Shown: positions 8,312-15,825, counted from the first letter of the stretch. The stretch is 17,298 bases of DNA from JANMZR01 sp031383555 (GCA_031383555.1 JANMZR010000364.1:1-17298); one strand, 5' to 3'. Notes: generated by a model from the sequence alone, not told the origin. A program made the numbers and translations.

Positions 8312-8342
8312 TTGGAAAACCCCAACAAAAGCACTAAATTTG
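8312..8342 (+). promoter_or_regulatory. Promoter of the E1 dehydrogenase gene (TTG-N20-TAAATTTG)
   Basis: This is the best Bacteroidota-type promoter in the window. A TTG at 8312-8314 (-33) is separated by 20 bases from TAAATTTG at 8335-8342 (-7), within the 17-23 base spacing known for this sigma factor. Transcription would begin about 8346, some 17 bases before the TTG start at 8363. This leaves no room for an upstream start and supports a near-5' TTG or GTG start. Confidence 0.6.
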
Positions 8343-8362
8343 TATAGAAATTCACTATACTG

Positions 8363-10777
8363 TTGCCAGTGCTTCAAAACCCTTTAATTGATATCCATTC
8401 TATAAAAACTGCAGACGAAATCATACAAGATTATCGCTTGGCAATGATTAGCCGAGAGTGTAGCATGTTAGTAAGGAAAGAGGTTTTTTCAGGAAGAGCA
8501 AAGTTTGGCATTTATGGCGACGGTAAAGAGCTTGCCAATATAGCAATTGCTTCTTCTATGGAGCCTGGAGATTTTATTTCTGGCTATTATCGTGATCAAA
8601 CTTTGGTGGCGGCGGTGGGCGATCTTACTTGGCAACAATACTTTGCCCAACTTTACGGGCACCCCGATATTGAAATGGAGCCTCATACTGGCGGGCGCAC
8701 CATGAACAACCACCATGCCACACGTTGGCTTGATGACAAAGGCCATTGGGTTGACCAAACAAAACTTTATAATTCTATTGCAGGCGTATCATCAACGGCA
8801 GGTCAAATGCCTAGATCGGTTGGAATCGCTTATGCTTCCAAACTTTTTCGGGAAAATCCTGCTTTAAGTGAATATTCTAAATTTTCAAAAAACGGTAATG
8901 AAGTTTGTTTTGCCACCATTGGCGATGCTTCCACTTCAGAAGGTATGTTTTTGGAATGCATAAATGCCGCTGGAGTTTTACAAATTCCATTGGTAATGTC
9001 TGTTTGGGACGATGGCTTCGGTATTTCAGTTTCATCGGAACTGCAAACTACCAAATCAAGTATTTCGAAAGTGCTGGCTGGTTTTCAACGAAATGAAGAC
9101 GGAAAAGGGCTTGAAATATTTACAGTAAACGGTTGGGATTATGTAGCTTTAATTGAAGTCTATCAAAAGGCCGCTTTTTTAGCAAGAAAATACCATATCC
9201 CAAGTTTGATACATGTAGTTGATTTGACTCAACAACAAGGGCATTCAGCTTCGGGCTCACATGAGCGCTACAAAACAAAAAAGCGCCTTTCTTTTGAAAT
9301 TGAAAATGATTGCAATCGAATATTTAGAAATTGGATATTGGAAAACGGCATCGCATCCGATGCTGAATTGACCCAAATTGATAGCATTGCTTTTCAAAAT
9401 GCTAGAAAATACCAAAAAGATGCTTGGCAAAGTTATCAAAACTCAATCAAAATTGAGATGAACGGTGCCCTTGAGCTTTTAAGGCAAGCCATATTAATTG
9501 ATGAAAATTCATCAGAAATTAGTCAAATTAGGGAAGAACTGGCAAAAACGCCAAACCCAATTCATAAAGATTCGGTAACAGCAGTAAAAAAAGCATTAAG
9601 GCTACTTCCATTTGAAAGCAATCCGATTCAAAATGCGCTTAAAGCATGGCTGATAAGATCACAAAAAAATAATTATAATAGATTCAGTTCATTTCAAATA
9701 AGTGTTTCGGACCATTCTCCTTTATTAGAGAAAGGAGTTATGGCGATTTATTCTGAAACTGCTCATTTAATTGACGGTAGAGAGATTTTAAAACAAGCTT
9801 TTGATTCATTTCTAGAAAAAGACCCAACCATATTTATTTTGGGGGAGGATGTGGGCCAAATAGGTGATGTAAATCAAAGTTTAGCCGGCCTCCAGGAAAA
9901 ATTTGGTGACCTTAGGGTTACTGACACTGGAATAAGAGAAATGACTATAATTGGCCAAGGCATTGGTGCGGCCATGCGAGGGTTGCGTCCTATTGTTGAA
10001 ATTCAGTATTTAGACTATATCTTATATTCTTTTGCTACTCTTTCTGATGATTTAGCTTGCCTTCATTACAGAACAGTTGGAGGGCAAAAAGCACCACTAA
10101 TAGTAAGGTCGAGGGGGCATAGGCTAGAAGGTATTTGGCATTCGGGCTCACCAATGGCCATACTTATTCATGGTTTGCGTGGCATGCATATTTGTGTACC
10201 TCGTAATATGGTGCAGGCGGCTGGCATGTACAATACATTGTTGCATGGAGACGACCCTGCCTTGATGATTGAGTGCCTCAACGGCTACCGACTTAAAGAA
10301 GCTTTGCCTGAAAATCTAGAAAATATTAAAGTGCCATTGGGTATGCCTGAAATAATAAATGAAGGAACTGACATTACTGTAGTAACTTATGGATCAATGT
10401 GTAGAATAGTAATGGAGGCCGCAAAAATGCTCGAAAATCATGATATTTCAATAGAAATTATTGATGTACAAACTTTGTTGCCTTTTGATATAAATAGCCA
10501 AATAGTTGAGTCAATTAAAAAAACAAATAGGGTAATATTTGCAGATGAAGACATGCCAGGGGGTGCTTCTGCCTTTATGATGCAGCAGGTTTTGGAAGAG
10601 CAAAATGCATGGCAGTATCTTGATGCTAAGCCTGTTTGTATTGCCGCTAATGCCCATAGGCCTGCATATACGACTGATGGTGATTATTTTTCAAAGCCAA
10701 ATTCCGATACAATATTTGATGCGGTTTATGCAATAATGCATGAGTCAAATCCAGAGCGGTTTCCAAAGATTTATTAG
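8363..10777 (+). CDS. Fused alpha-beta E1 component of a 2-oxoacid (branched-chain type) dehydrogenase
   Basis: An 804-residue thiamine-diphosphate enzyme in which E1 alpha and beta are one chain. It decarboxylates a 2-oxoacid and transfers the acyl group to the lipoyl group of E2. The alpha half (about 15-330) has GYYRDQT, GQMPRS and the ThDP motif GDASTSEG at 187-194, paired with WDDGFGIS starting at Trp215. A helical linker follows (about 330-470). The beta half (about 471-804) has GEDVG near 494-498, RVTDTGIRE, RSRGHR, HSGSP and the C-terminal VIFADED segment. Similarity is closest to branched-chain (2-oxoisovalerate) E1, but the substrate is inferred. E2 and E3 are not in the window. The start is TTG: an in-frame TAG lies at 8345-8347, the only upstream alternatives are CTG or ATA, GTG occurs at 8369, and the first ATG is codon 28, inside the conserved DYRLAMISRE region. 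Confidence 0.9.
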   Translation: MPVLQNPLIDIHSIKTADEIIQDYRLAMISRECSMLVRKEVFSGRAKFGIYGDGKELANIAIASSMEPGDFISGYYRDQTLVAAVGDLTWQQYFAQLYGHPDIEMEPHTGGRTMNNHHATRWLDDKGHWVDQTKLYNSIAGVSSTAGQMPRSVGIAYASKLFRENPALSEYSKFSKNGNEVCFATIGDASTSEGMFLECINAAGVLQIPLVMSVWDDGFGISVSSELQTTKSSISKVLAGFQRNEDGKGLEIFTVNGWDYVALIEVYQKAAFLARKYHIPSLIHVVDLTQQQGHSASGSHERYKTKKRLSFEIENDCNRIFRNWILENGIASDAELTQIDSIAFQNARKYQKDAWQSYQNSIKIEMNGALELLRQAILIDENSSEISQIREELAKTPNPIHKDSVTAVKKALRLLPFESNPIQNALKAWLIRSQKNNYNRFSSFQISVSDHSPLLEKGVMAIYSETAHLIDGREILKQAFDSFLEKDPTIFILGEDVGQIGDVNQSLAGLQEKFGDLRVTDTGIREMTIIGQGIGAAMRGLRPIVEIQYLDYILYSFATLSDDLACLHYRTVGGQKAPLIVRSRGHRLEGIWHSGSPMAILIHGLRGMHICVPRNMVQAAGMYNTLLHGDDPALMIECLNGYRLKEALPENLENIKVPLGMPEIINEGTDITVVTYGSMCRIVMEAAKMLENHDISIEIIDVQTLLPFDINSQIVESIKKTNRVIFADEDMPGGASAFMMQQVLEEQNAWQYLDAKPVCIAANAHRPAYTTDGDYFSKPNSDTIFDAVYAIMHESNPERFPKIY

Positions 10778-10836
10778 TTTTTTGTTTTTATTTCATTAAA
10801 ACTTCCCCAAAATTATTTTTTTAGAATTAAATAAGA

Positions 10837-11796
10837 ATGCAAAAAGGCTCAAATAGCACCTATTTCGGCAATATCAAAGAAGGAATAAAAACCTCGATAA
10901 AGGGTTTGAGGCTTTCCATGAGGCATTTTAAAAATGCTCGTAAAAAAGCTAATTCATTAAACGTAAATGATCAAGATTATTTTTCACAAAATGTTGGTAC
11001 TGTAACACTACAATATCCCAATGAGGTCATTTCCGTACCTGATATTGGTCGTTATCGCTTATATAATGAAATGGACGACTGCATAGTTTGCGATAAATGT
11101 GCCAAAGTTTGCCCTGTTGATTGTATTGATATTGAGCCAATTAAATCGAGTGAATTAATCGGGAATGCATCAGATGGATCGCCAATCAGGCTATATGCTG
11201 CCAAGTTTGATATTGACATGGCCAAGTGCTGTTTTTGTGGCTTATGCACAACTGTATGCCCAACAGAGTGCCTCACAATGACCAAAGCTTATGATTTTGC
11301 TGAGTTTGATGTGAAAGATTTTAACTATCATTATGCCAATATTTCCCCCGATCAGGCCGATGAAAAACGCAAAAATTATGAGCAATTTTTATTGGAAAAA
11401 GAGGCCTTAAAACTAGCAAAGCCAGTTGAGTCAGAAGCAAAAGAAGAAAAAACCGATGGCTCCAAACCAGTATTTAGACCAAATTTCAAAAGGCCTGAGG
11501 CCAATTCAGAAGAAAATATTAAAGTAATTGAAAGTTCGCCAGTTAGAAGTGAAAACAAACCAAAGCAAACATTTAGGCCTGTTTTCAAAAAACCTGACGA
11601 AAATATTGTGGTTGAAACTAGCAATGAAGAGGTTCCTCAGAAACCACAAACCGTATTTCGACCAACTTTTAAAAAGCCAGAAACAAGTGAAAATAACAAA
11701 AATTCAGAGCCTAATAATGAGGTTATAAAAGCAGCTGAGCAATCCAAACCAAGGCCGGTTTTTAGACCTGCGGTTAAAAAACCAAAAGAAGAATGA
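10837..11796 (+). CDS. nuoI: NADH-quinone oxidoreductase subunit I with a repetitive C-terminal tail
   Basis: This peripheral-arm subunit of complex I carries two [4Fe-4S] clusters that pass electrons toward the quinone site. The cluster motifs are complete: Cys82, 85, 88 and 92-Pro, then Cys131, 134, 137 and 141-Pro, each C-x2-C-x2-C-x3-C-P. The amphipathic N-terminus (EGIKTSIKGLRLSMRHF) and GRYRLYNEMDDC match NuoI. The family core ends near residue 190. Here a charged tail brings the total to 319 residues. The tail has four copies of a VFRPxFKKPE-like unit, with Phe213, 246, 274 and 309 at the same place in each, separated by acidic, low-complexity linkers. The frame is open and coding-like throughout, so this is not a readthrough artefact. 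It lies 59 bases after the E1 gene, and its stop overlaps the nuoJ start (ATGA). Confidence 0.93.
   Translation: MQKGSNSTYFGNIKEGIKTSIKGLRLSMRHFKNARKKANSLNVNDQDYFSQNVGTVTLQYPNEVISVPDIGRYRLYNEMDDCIVCDKCAKVCPVDCIDIEPIKSSELIGNASDGSPIRLYAAKFDIDMAKCCFCGLCTTVCPTECLTMTKAYDFAEFDVKDFNYHYANISPDQADEKRKNYEQFLLEKEALKLAKPVESEAKEEKTDGSKPVFRPNFKRPEANSEENIKVIESSPVRSENKPKQTFRPVFKKPDENIVVETSNEEVPQKPQTVFRPTFKKPETSENNKNSEPNNEVIKAAEQSKPRPVFRPAVKKPKEE
11464..11793 (+). repeat. Four degenerate repeats encoding a VFRPxFKKPE unit in the NuoI tail
   Basis: The units cover residues 211-221 (PVFRPNFKRPE), 244-255 (QTFRPVFKKPDE), 272-283 (TVFRPTFKKPET) and 307-318 (PVFRPAVKKPKE). Spacing between equivalent Phe residues is 33, 28 and 35. 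Codon choice differs between copies (for example TTC-AAA-AGG, TTC-AAA-AAA, TTT-AAA-AAA), so conservation is at the protein level rather than recent DNA duplication. Confidence 0.85.
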
Positions 11797-12326
11797 TGCA
11801 ACAAGAATATATTTTTATTCTATTTTCATTAATTACTATTGGCTCGGCGCTATTTGTGCTTTGGAGTAAAAATGTAGTTTATTCAGCTTTTATGCTGTTT
11901 TTTACTTTTATTGGTGTGGCCGCTGTTTTCGTATTGGCATTGGCCGATTTTTTGGCAGTTGCACAAATCATGGTTTATATAGGTGGTATTTTAATACTGC
12001 TTGTTTTTGGGGTTTTATTAACAAATAAATCAAAAAAAGCCAAATCTGAAAAATTAAATACTATTAATACCGATAATCAAAATAAATTTTTGGGTATTAT
12101 TGTAGGTTTATCTCTTTTCATTTGTTTCATGTATCTATTTCAAAATGTGCCATTTGGAAGACTTGAAGGCCTAAATCATGAGTTTTATGAAGCTCCCAAT
12201 TCAATAGTTCAAAACATAGGAATAAACCTAATTGCTGAAAATAGTATAGCTTTTGAGGCGGTAGGTCTGCTTTTAGTTGGAGCGCTTATTGGTGCAGGTT
12301 ATATTGCCAAATCAACAATTGACTAA
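11793..12326 (+). CDS. nuoJ: NADH-quinone oxidoreductase subunit J
   Basis: This 177-residue membrane subunit of complex I has about five hydrophobic helices, close to the usual length. The region LAVAQIMVYIGGILILLVFGVLL corresponds to the conserved TM3 of NuoJ, which carries the pi-bulge that links quinone chemistry to proton pumping. The last helix (FEAVGLLLVGALIGAGYIA) is also typical. Two adjacent ATG codons (11793 and 11796) could serve as start. The first overlaps the nuoI stop as ATGA and would allow translational coupling. A 116-base spacer with a nested inverted repeat separates it from nuoK, which is unusual because these two genes are normally close together. Confidence 0.95.
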   Translation: MMQQEYIFILFSLITIGSALFVLWSKNVVYSAFMLFFTFIGVAAVFVLALADFLAVAQIMVYIGGILILLVFGVLLTNKSKKAKSEKLNTINTDNQNKFLGIIVGLSLFICFMYLFQNVPFGRLEGLNHEFYEAPNSIVQNIGINLIAENSIAFEAVGLLLVGALIGAGYIAKSTID

Positions 12327-12340
12327 ATCGATTAAAACAA

Positions 12341-12398
12341 ATTCCTAAAATAGTAAAAAAATTGGTTGGTTTTTTTAATAAATTTAAGTTTTAGGAAT
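12341..12398. repeat. Nested inverted repeat in the nuoJ-nuoK spacer
   Basis: A perfect 10-bp inverted repeat (ATTCCTAAAA at 12341-12350, TTTTAGGAAT at 12389-12398) encloses a second one, A7 at 12355-12361 and T7 at 12370-12376, around the 8-base TTGGTTGG. In RNA this would form a two-part stem between the stop of nuoJ and the start of nuoK. No T run follows the outer stem, so it is not a standard terminator. A role in RNA stability, partial attenuation or protein binding is possible. Confidence 0.55.
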
Positions 12399-12442
12399 AT
12401 CTTGAAATTGGGTAAATTAGCCTTCATAACTTAAATATTATT

Positions 12443-12748
12443 ATGGAAATCCCATTAAATTATTTCATGACTTTAAGTGCAATTTTATTTTGTATTGGCA
12501 TCGCAATTGTAATTGTAAAGCGACATACTATTGTGATTTTAATGGGCATTGAGCTTATGCTCAATGCGGTAAACATTAATTTGGTAGCTTTCGGGAGGCA
12601 CGACCAAGGCCTACAAGGCCAGTCAATGACTCTCTTTGTGTTAGTAGTAGCAGCAGCGGAGGCTGTAGTTGCTTTAGCAATAGTATTAATGGCCTATAAA
12701 TATTTCCATTCAGTAAATATGGATGACTTTTCAGAATTAAAAGGATAA
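12443..12748 (+). CDS. nuoK: NADH-quinone oxidoreductase subunit K
   Basis: This 101-residue, three-helix antiporter-like subunit of complex I is full length for the family. The two membrane glutamates used in proton translocation are present: Glu37 in MGIELMLNAVN and Glu73 in VVAAAEAVVALAIV. The intervening loop (GRHDQGLQGQS) and the C-terminal YKYFHSVNMDDFSELKG are typical of NuoK. No nuoL follows, and a YciI-like gene starts 13 bases after the stop instead. A weak TAAATTAG (one mismatch to the -7 consensus) at 12413-12420 might give nuoK its own transcript. Confidence 0.95.
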   Translation: MEIPLNYFMTLSAILFCIGIAIVIVKRHTIVILMGIELMLNAVNINLVAFGRHDQGLQGQSMTLFVLVVAAAEAVVALAIVLMAYKYFHSVNMDDFSELKG

Positions 12749-12761
12749 TAATCAAATAGAT

Positions 12762-13223
12762 ATGGGAAAAATATTGATTGCTTTCGTTTTGATAATTTCT
12801 TTTACTAAAATTGGGGTTTCACAAGATACCAATCCGAATTACAATAAAAAATTGGCCGATTCTTTAGGAGCTGACGCTTTTGGAATGAAAGAATACGTGT
12901 TTTGCATTTTGAAAACTGGACCAGCCAATATAACCGATAAGTATAAATTGAATCAGCTTTTTGTGGGTCACATGGAAAATATAAATAAATTGGCAGAGGC
13001 AGGGAAATTGGTAGTTGCTGGACCCTTTGGTAAAAATGACAAAAATTATAGGGGTTTATTTATATTGAATGTTAAAACCATTGAAGAGGCCAAAGTGCTA
13101 TTGCAGACTGATCCATGTGTTCGAGAAAAAGTATTTGAAGCTGATTTGACCCCATGGTATGGATCAGCAGCCATCATTGAATATTTGAAAGTTCATAAAA
13201 CCATCGAAAAATCGAAGATATAA
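12762..13223 (+). CDS. Secreted YciI-like (YCII domain) protein
   Basis: A 153-residue protein with a signal peptide (KILIAFVLIISFTKIGVSQ, cleaved near residue 20) and a single YCII domain over about residues 42-145. It has the dimeric alpha-beta barrel fold of muconolactone isomerase-like proteins. The conserved His70 (in FVGHMENI), the GKLVVAGPFG segment and Asp117-Pro118 (TDPCV, usually DPAV) mark the putative active site. The family has no firmly established reaction. Most family members are cytosolic, so the export signal is notable and points to the periplasm or outer membrane. It lies 13 bases after nuoK on the same strand, so it is probably cotranscribed, but nothing ties it to complex I. 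The start is the only ATG that gives a complete signal peptide. Confidence 0.85.
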   Translation: MGKILIAFVLIISFTKIGVSQDTNPNYNKKLADSLGADAFGMKEYVFCILKTGPANITDKYKLNQLFVGHMENINKLAEAGKLVVAGPFGKNDKNYRGLFILNVKTIEEAKVLLQTDPCVREKVFEADLTPWYGSAAIIEYLKVHKTIEKSKI

Positions 13224-13233
13224 AGCTCGATTT

Positions 13234-13261
13234 AATAAAATTAAGAAGATTTATTTTTTTT
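13234..13261 (+). terminator. Possible AT-only terminator after the YciI-like gene
   Basis: AATAAA (13234-13239) can pair with TTTATT (13250-13255) across 10 bases, followed by T residues to 13261. There are no G-C pairs, so it is weak, but its place 10 bases beyond the stop in a convergent gap is reasonable. Confidence 0.3.
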
Positions 13262-13308
13262 CAAATTTGTTTAATTTGTAAAATTCGTGTCAAGTTAACC
13301 TTATCTCT

Positions 13309-13773
13309 CTAAATTTTAATATCCAATTTTTCGAAAATAAAGCTCATTAACCAAGCTGGCCCAATCAATAAAAATTGAAGGTCTTTCAAGAATGATGGCT
13401 TTTTGCCCTCTACTTTATGGCCCCAAAACTGACCTATCCATGCTGCTACAAAAACAACAACACTAACAATCCAAAGTGAAATTTCTTGCTCCTCTATGAC
13501 ATAACAAAACCATAAACATACGATTGCAAATATAAGCAAACCGATAGTTAGAGATTTTGATAGCCGAAAATAATAAAATAATGAAGCTAATAATGCAATA
13601 TGAGCCAAATTAAGTTGAATGTCTGTAAGTATAAAAAAAGGAAGCTTCACCGAATATAATAAGCCAACCAAAGAGAAAAATATTAAGGGCACGCAAATCC
13701 AATGTACCAATTTGTTCGTTTTATTTTGATGACTTTCACCATATTCGTTTAGTAAGCTGTTAATATCTCTCAT
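13309..13773 (-). CDS. DUF962 / Mpo1-like membrane protein
   Basis: This 154-residue protein has four or so membrane helices and the conserved DUF962 pattern. The N-terminus is YGESHQNKTNKLVHW with His15 and His24, and the second half has AAWIGQFWGHKVEGKKPSF with His119, followed by LLIGPAW. The yeast relative Mpo1 is an Fe(II)-dependent dioxygenase that shortens 2-hydroxy fatty acids by alpha-oxidation, and its metal is held by histidines in these segments. A similar lipid role here is inferred from family membership only. The gene lies 43 bases downstream of dnaG on the same strand with no terminator between, so cotranscription is likely. It converges with the YciI-like gene. Confidence 0.85.
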   Translation of the reverse strand: MRDINSLLNEYGESHQNKTNKLVHWICVPLIFFSLVGLLYSVKLPFFILTDIQLNLAHIALLASLFYYFRLSKSLTIGLLIFAIVCLWFCYVIEEQEISLWIVSVVVFVAAWIGQFWGHKVEGKKPSFLKDLQFLLIGPAWLMSFIFEKLDIKI

Positions 13774-13816
13774 ACAGTTTTGGATTTATTTTAGGTTATA
13801 GTTAAGTATTTAAAAT

Positions 13817-15814
13817 TTATTTTAAAACTACTGTACCTAGTAGTTTTGATAATTCTTTTTCAATTTCTTTCGCATTCATAAAATAGCCAAGCAGCTTTGC
13901 TTGCTCAACCGTATCTGATGCTTGACTAATTTTGAGCTTAAATTCTCTCATATTCTTTTGATTATGAGCCTTTTTAAGTCTTAAAATATTGGTAAAAGCC
14001 ATCTCCGAAAGCTTATCTATTTCAGTAGGTACATGAATGTCGTGCAATTTATTCCAATTTTCGGAAATAGTATACTTTTCAAATGAAAGGGAAATTACTT
14101 CACTTCTTATATTTTCATTCAGAGAATTATGAAAATGATTTGCATTCACAGCTTTTTCCTTTTCAAATAAGCTTCTAATTTCAGATAAAATTTCCTGAAA
14201 AATCGCAGTCTCAAAATTTATACCTTCAATTTCATCTAAAATATAATTCGTTAATGTATAGGAAGGAGCCTGTTGGGGATCTGGAATTAACTGCCCATGA
14301 TTTAGTAGTAGTCTTAAACATTCTTGTTCCTGAAAGTATATATTTTCATAACGTGGTGCATGTATTGTATAATTTTCATCCGATGCACCGTTTTCATCAA
14401 ACGATTCAAGGCCAGCCAAGTCAGGATTTTGATTTGGGGTTTCATTGGGTCTACGAAATTCTTTTTCTTTATTTTTTTGTTTTTGAATCTGATATTTGTT
14501 CGATTCAATTATTAAAATCTCTTCTGCTACACCCATTAACTGGGCAGTTTTTTTCAAAAACAAACTTCTTTTTATGCTATCTGGAATTTTGGCAATACTT
14601 TCAACTATTTCTCTTACAACCTGCGATTTTTTTACTGGGTCGTTACCAGCTTCTTTCATCGAAAGCTCAGCTTTGTAGGTGATAAAATCGCTCGAATGTT
14701 CTGATAAATATTTGATAAAAGCCTCAGAGCCAATTTTTTGTACATAACTATCAGGGTCTTCGCCTTCAGGGAATATGGCTAATTTGACATCAAGCCCTTC
14801 TTCCAAAATCATATCCATACCCCTCAAGGATGCTTTTATTCCAGCTGAATCACCATCATAAAGTACAGTGATATTTTGGGTGAATCGACCAATCAATTTT
14901 ATTTGTTCTTGCGTAAGTGAAGTGCCAGATGAGGCCACTACATTGTGTATACCTGCCTGATATAAAGAGACTACATCGGTATACCCTTCACATAAATAGG
15001 CTACATTGGCAGTACGAATGGCGTTTTTAGCTTGAAAAATACCATATAAAACATTAGATTTATGATAAACTTCTGTTTCAGGTGAGTTTACATATTTTGG
15101 TTGATTTTTATCTGCTTTTAAAATACGCCCACCAAAGGCAATAACTTTTCCCGAAACATTATGAATTGGAAAAATAACCCGTTCTCTGAATCGATCATAA
15201 ACCCTTTCTTTTGATTTTTCATCGGCTTCATCTTCTTTTTTTACAATAGTTAAGCCTGCTTTTTCCAAAATAGCTAGACTAAAACCTGCCTCAACAGCAG
15301 CTTTTGTAAAGCCATCCCATAATTTCGGACTATGGCCTAGTTCATAGCTTTTTATAGTCGCCTCATTAAAGCCCCGTTCTTTGAAATAGGTGAGTCCGAT
15401 ATTTTGACCTTCTTCGGATTCGAAAAGGTAGTTATGGTAGTAATTTTTTGCAAAGTTTAGTGCTAAAAATAAGCTCTCACGTTCGTTTTGTGCCTCTTGT
15501 TGCTCATCCGTATATTCTGCTTCAAGTATTTCAATTCCATATTTTTTGGCTAAATGTCTGAGGGCTTCAGGGTATCCAATACCTTCAATATCCATTACAA
15601 ATCTGGTTGCATCGCCAGCCTTGCCACATCCGAAGCATTTATAAATTCCTTTAGCCGGAGAAACTGAAAAAGATGGTGATTTTTCACCATGAAATGGGCA
15701 ACAAGCCCATAGATTTGTCCCCTTTTTTTTCAAGGTAACATAGTCGCCAATTACCTCAGCAATATCGGCTACTTGTTTTATTTGGTCAATAATTTGGGGG
15801 TCAATTCGAGACAT
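13817..15814 (-). CDS. dnaG: DNA primase
   Basis: This 665-residue primase makes RNA primers at the replication fork. Numbered from the ATG at 15814, the N-terminal CHC2 zinc ribbon has ligands Cys39, His42, Cys60 and Cys63 (in CCPFHGEKSPSF and KCFGCGKAGD). The RNA polymerase core follows, then a TOPRIM domain with CEGYTDV near 275 and the LYDGDSAG acidic motif near 315-322. A low-complexity Asn/Glu/Pro linker (about 440-475) precedes the C-terminal helicase-interacting helical domain. An upstream in-frame TTG at 15820 would add two residues (fMet-Leu). I prefer the ATG because MSRIDPQ fits the usual start and the TTG lies within a candidate -7 box. Length is normal for the phylum, and all catalytic motifs are intact. 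Confidence 0.96.
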   Translation of the reverse strand: MSRIDPQIIDQIKQVADIAEVIGDYVTLKKKGTNLWACCPFHGEKSPSFSVSPAKGIYKCFGCGKAGDATRFVMDIEGIGYPEALRHLAKKYGIEILEAEYTDEQQEAQNERESLFLALNFAKNYYHNYLFESEEGQNIGLTYFKERGFNEATIKSYELGHSPKLWDGFTKAAVEAGFSLAILEKAGLTIVKKEDEADEKSKERVYDRFRERVIFPIHNVSGKVIAFGGRILKADKNQPKYVNSPETEVYHKSNVLYGIFQAKNAIRTANVAYLCEGYTDVVSLYQAGIHNVVASSGTSLTQEQIKLIGRFTQNITVLYDGDSAGIKASLRGMDMILEEGLDVKLAIFPEGEDPDSYVQKIGSEAFIKYLSEHSSDFITYKAELSMKEAGNDPVKKSQVVREIVESIAKIPDSIKRSLFLKKTAQLMGVAEEILIIESNKYQIQKQKNKEKEFRRPNETPNQNPDLAGLESFDENGASDENYTIHAPRYENIYFQEQECLRLLLNHGQLIPDPQQAPSYTLTNYILDEIEGINFETAIFQEILSEIRSLFEKEKAVNANHFHNSLNENIRSEVISLSFEKYTISENWNKLHDIHVPTEIDKLSEMAFTNILRLKKAHNQKNMREFKLKISQASDTVEQAKLLGYFMNAKEIEKELSKLLGTVVLK

Positions 15815-15817
15815 TAA

Positions 15818-15825
15818 CAAAGATA
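15818..15825 (-). promoter_or_regulatory. Candidate -7 box directly before dnaG
   Basis: The minus strand reads TATCTTTG, a full match to TAnnTTTG, ending only 3 bases before the dnaG ATG. If used, transcription would begin at or next to the start codon and yield a leaderless message. No -33 element is visible at standard spacing, so this may be chance. Confidence 0.35.

Noticed and set aside
14254..14682. 142-residue plus-strand open frame opposite dnaG
   Set aside because: It lies wholly inside the primase gene, has biased Phe/Leu content from the complementary strand and no recognisable motif.
15815..15820. TTG at 15820 as the dnaG start
   Set aside because: It adds only two residues, lies within a candidate -7 box, and the ATG at 15814 gives the usual N-terminus.
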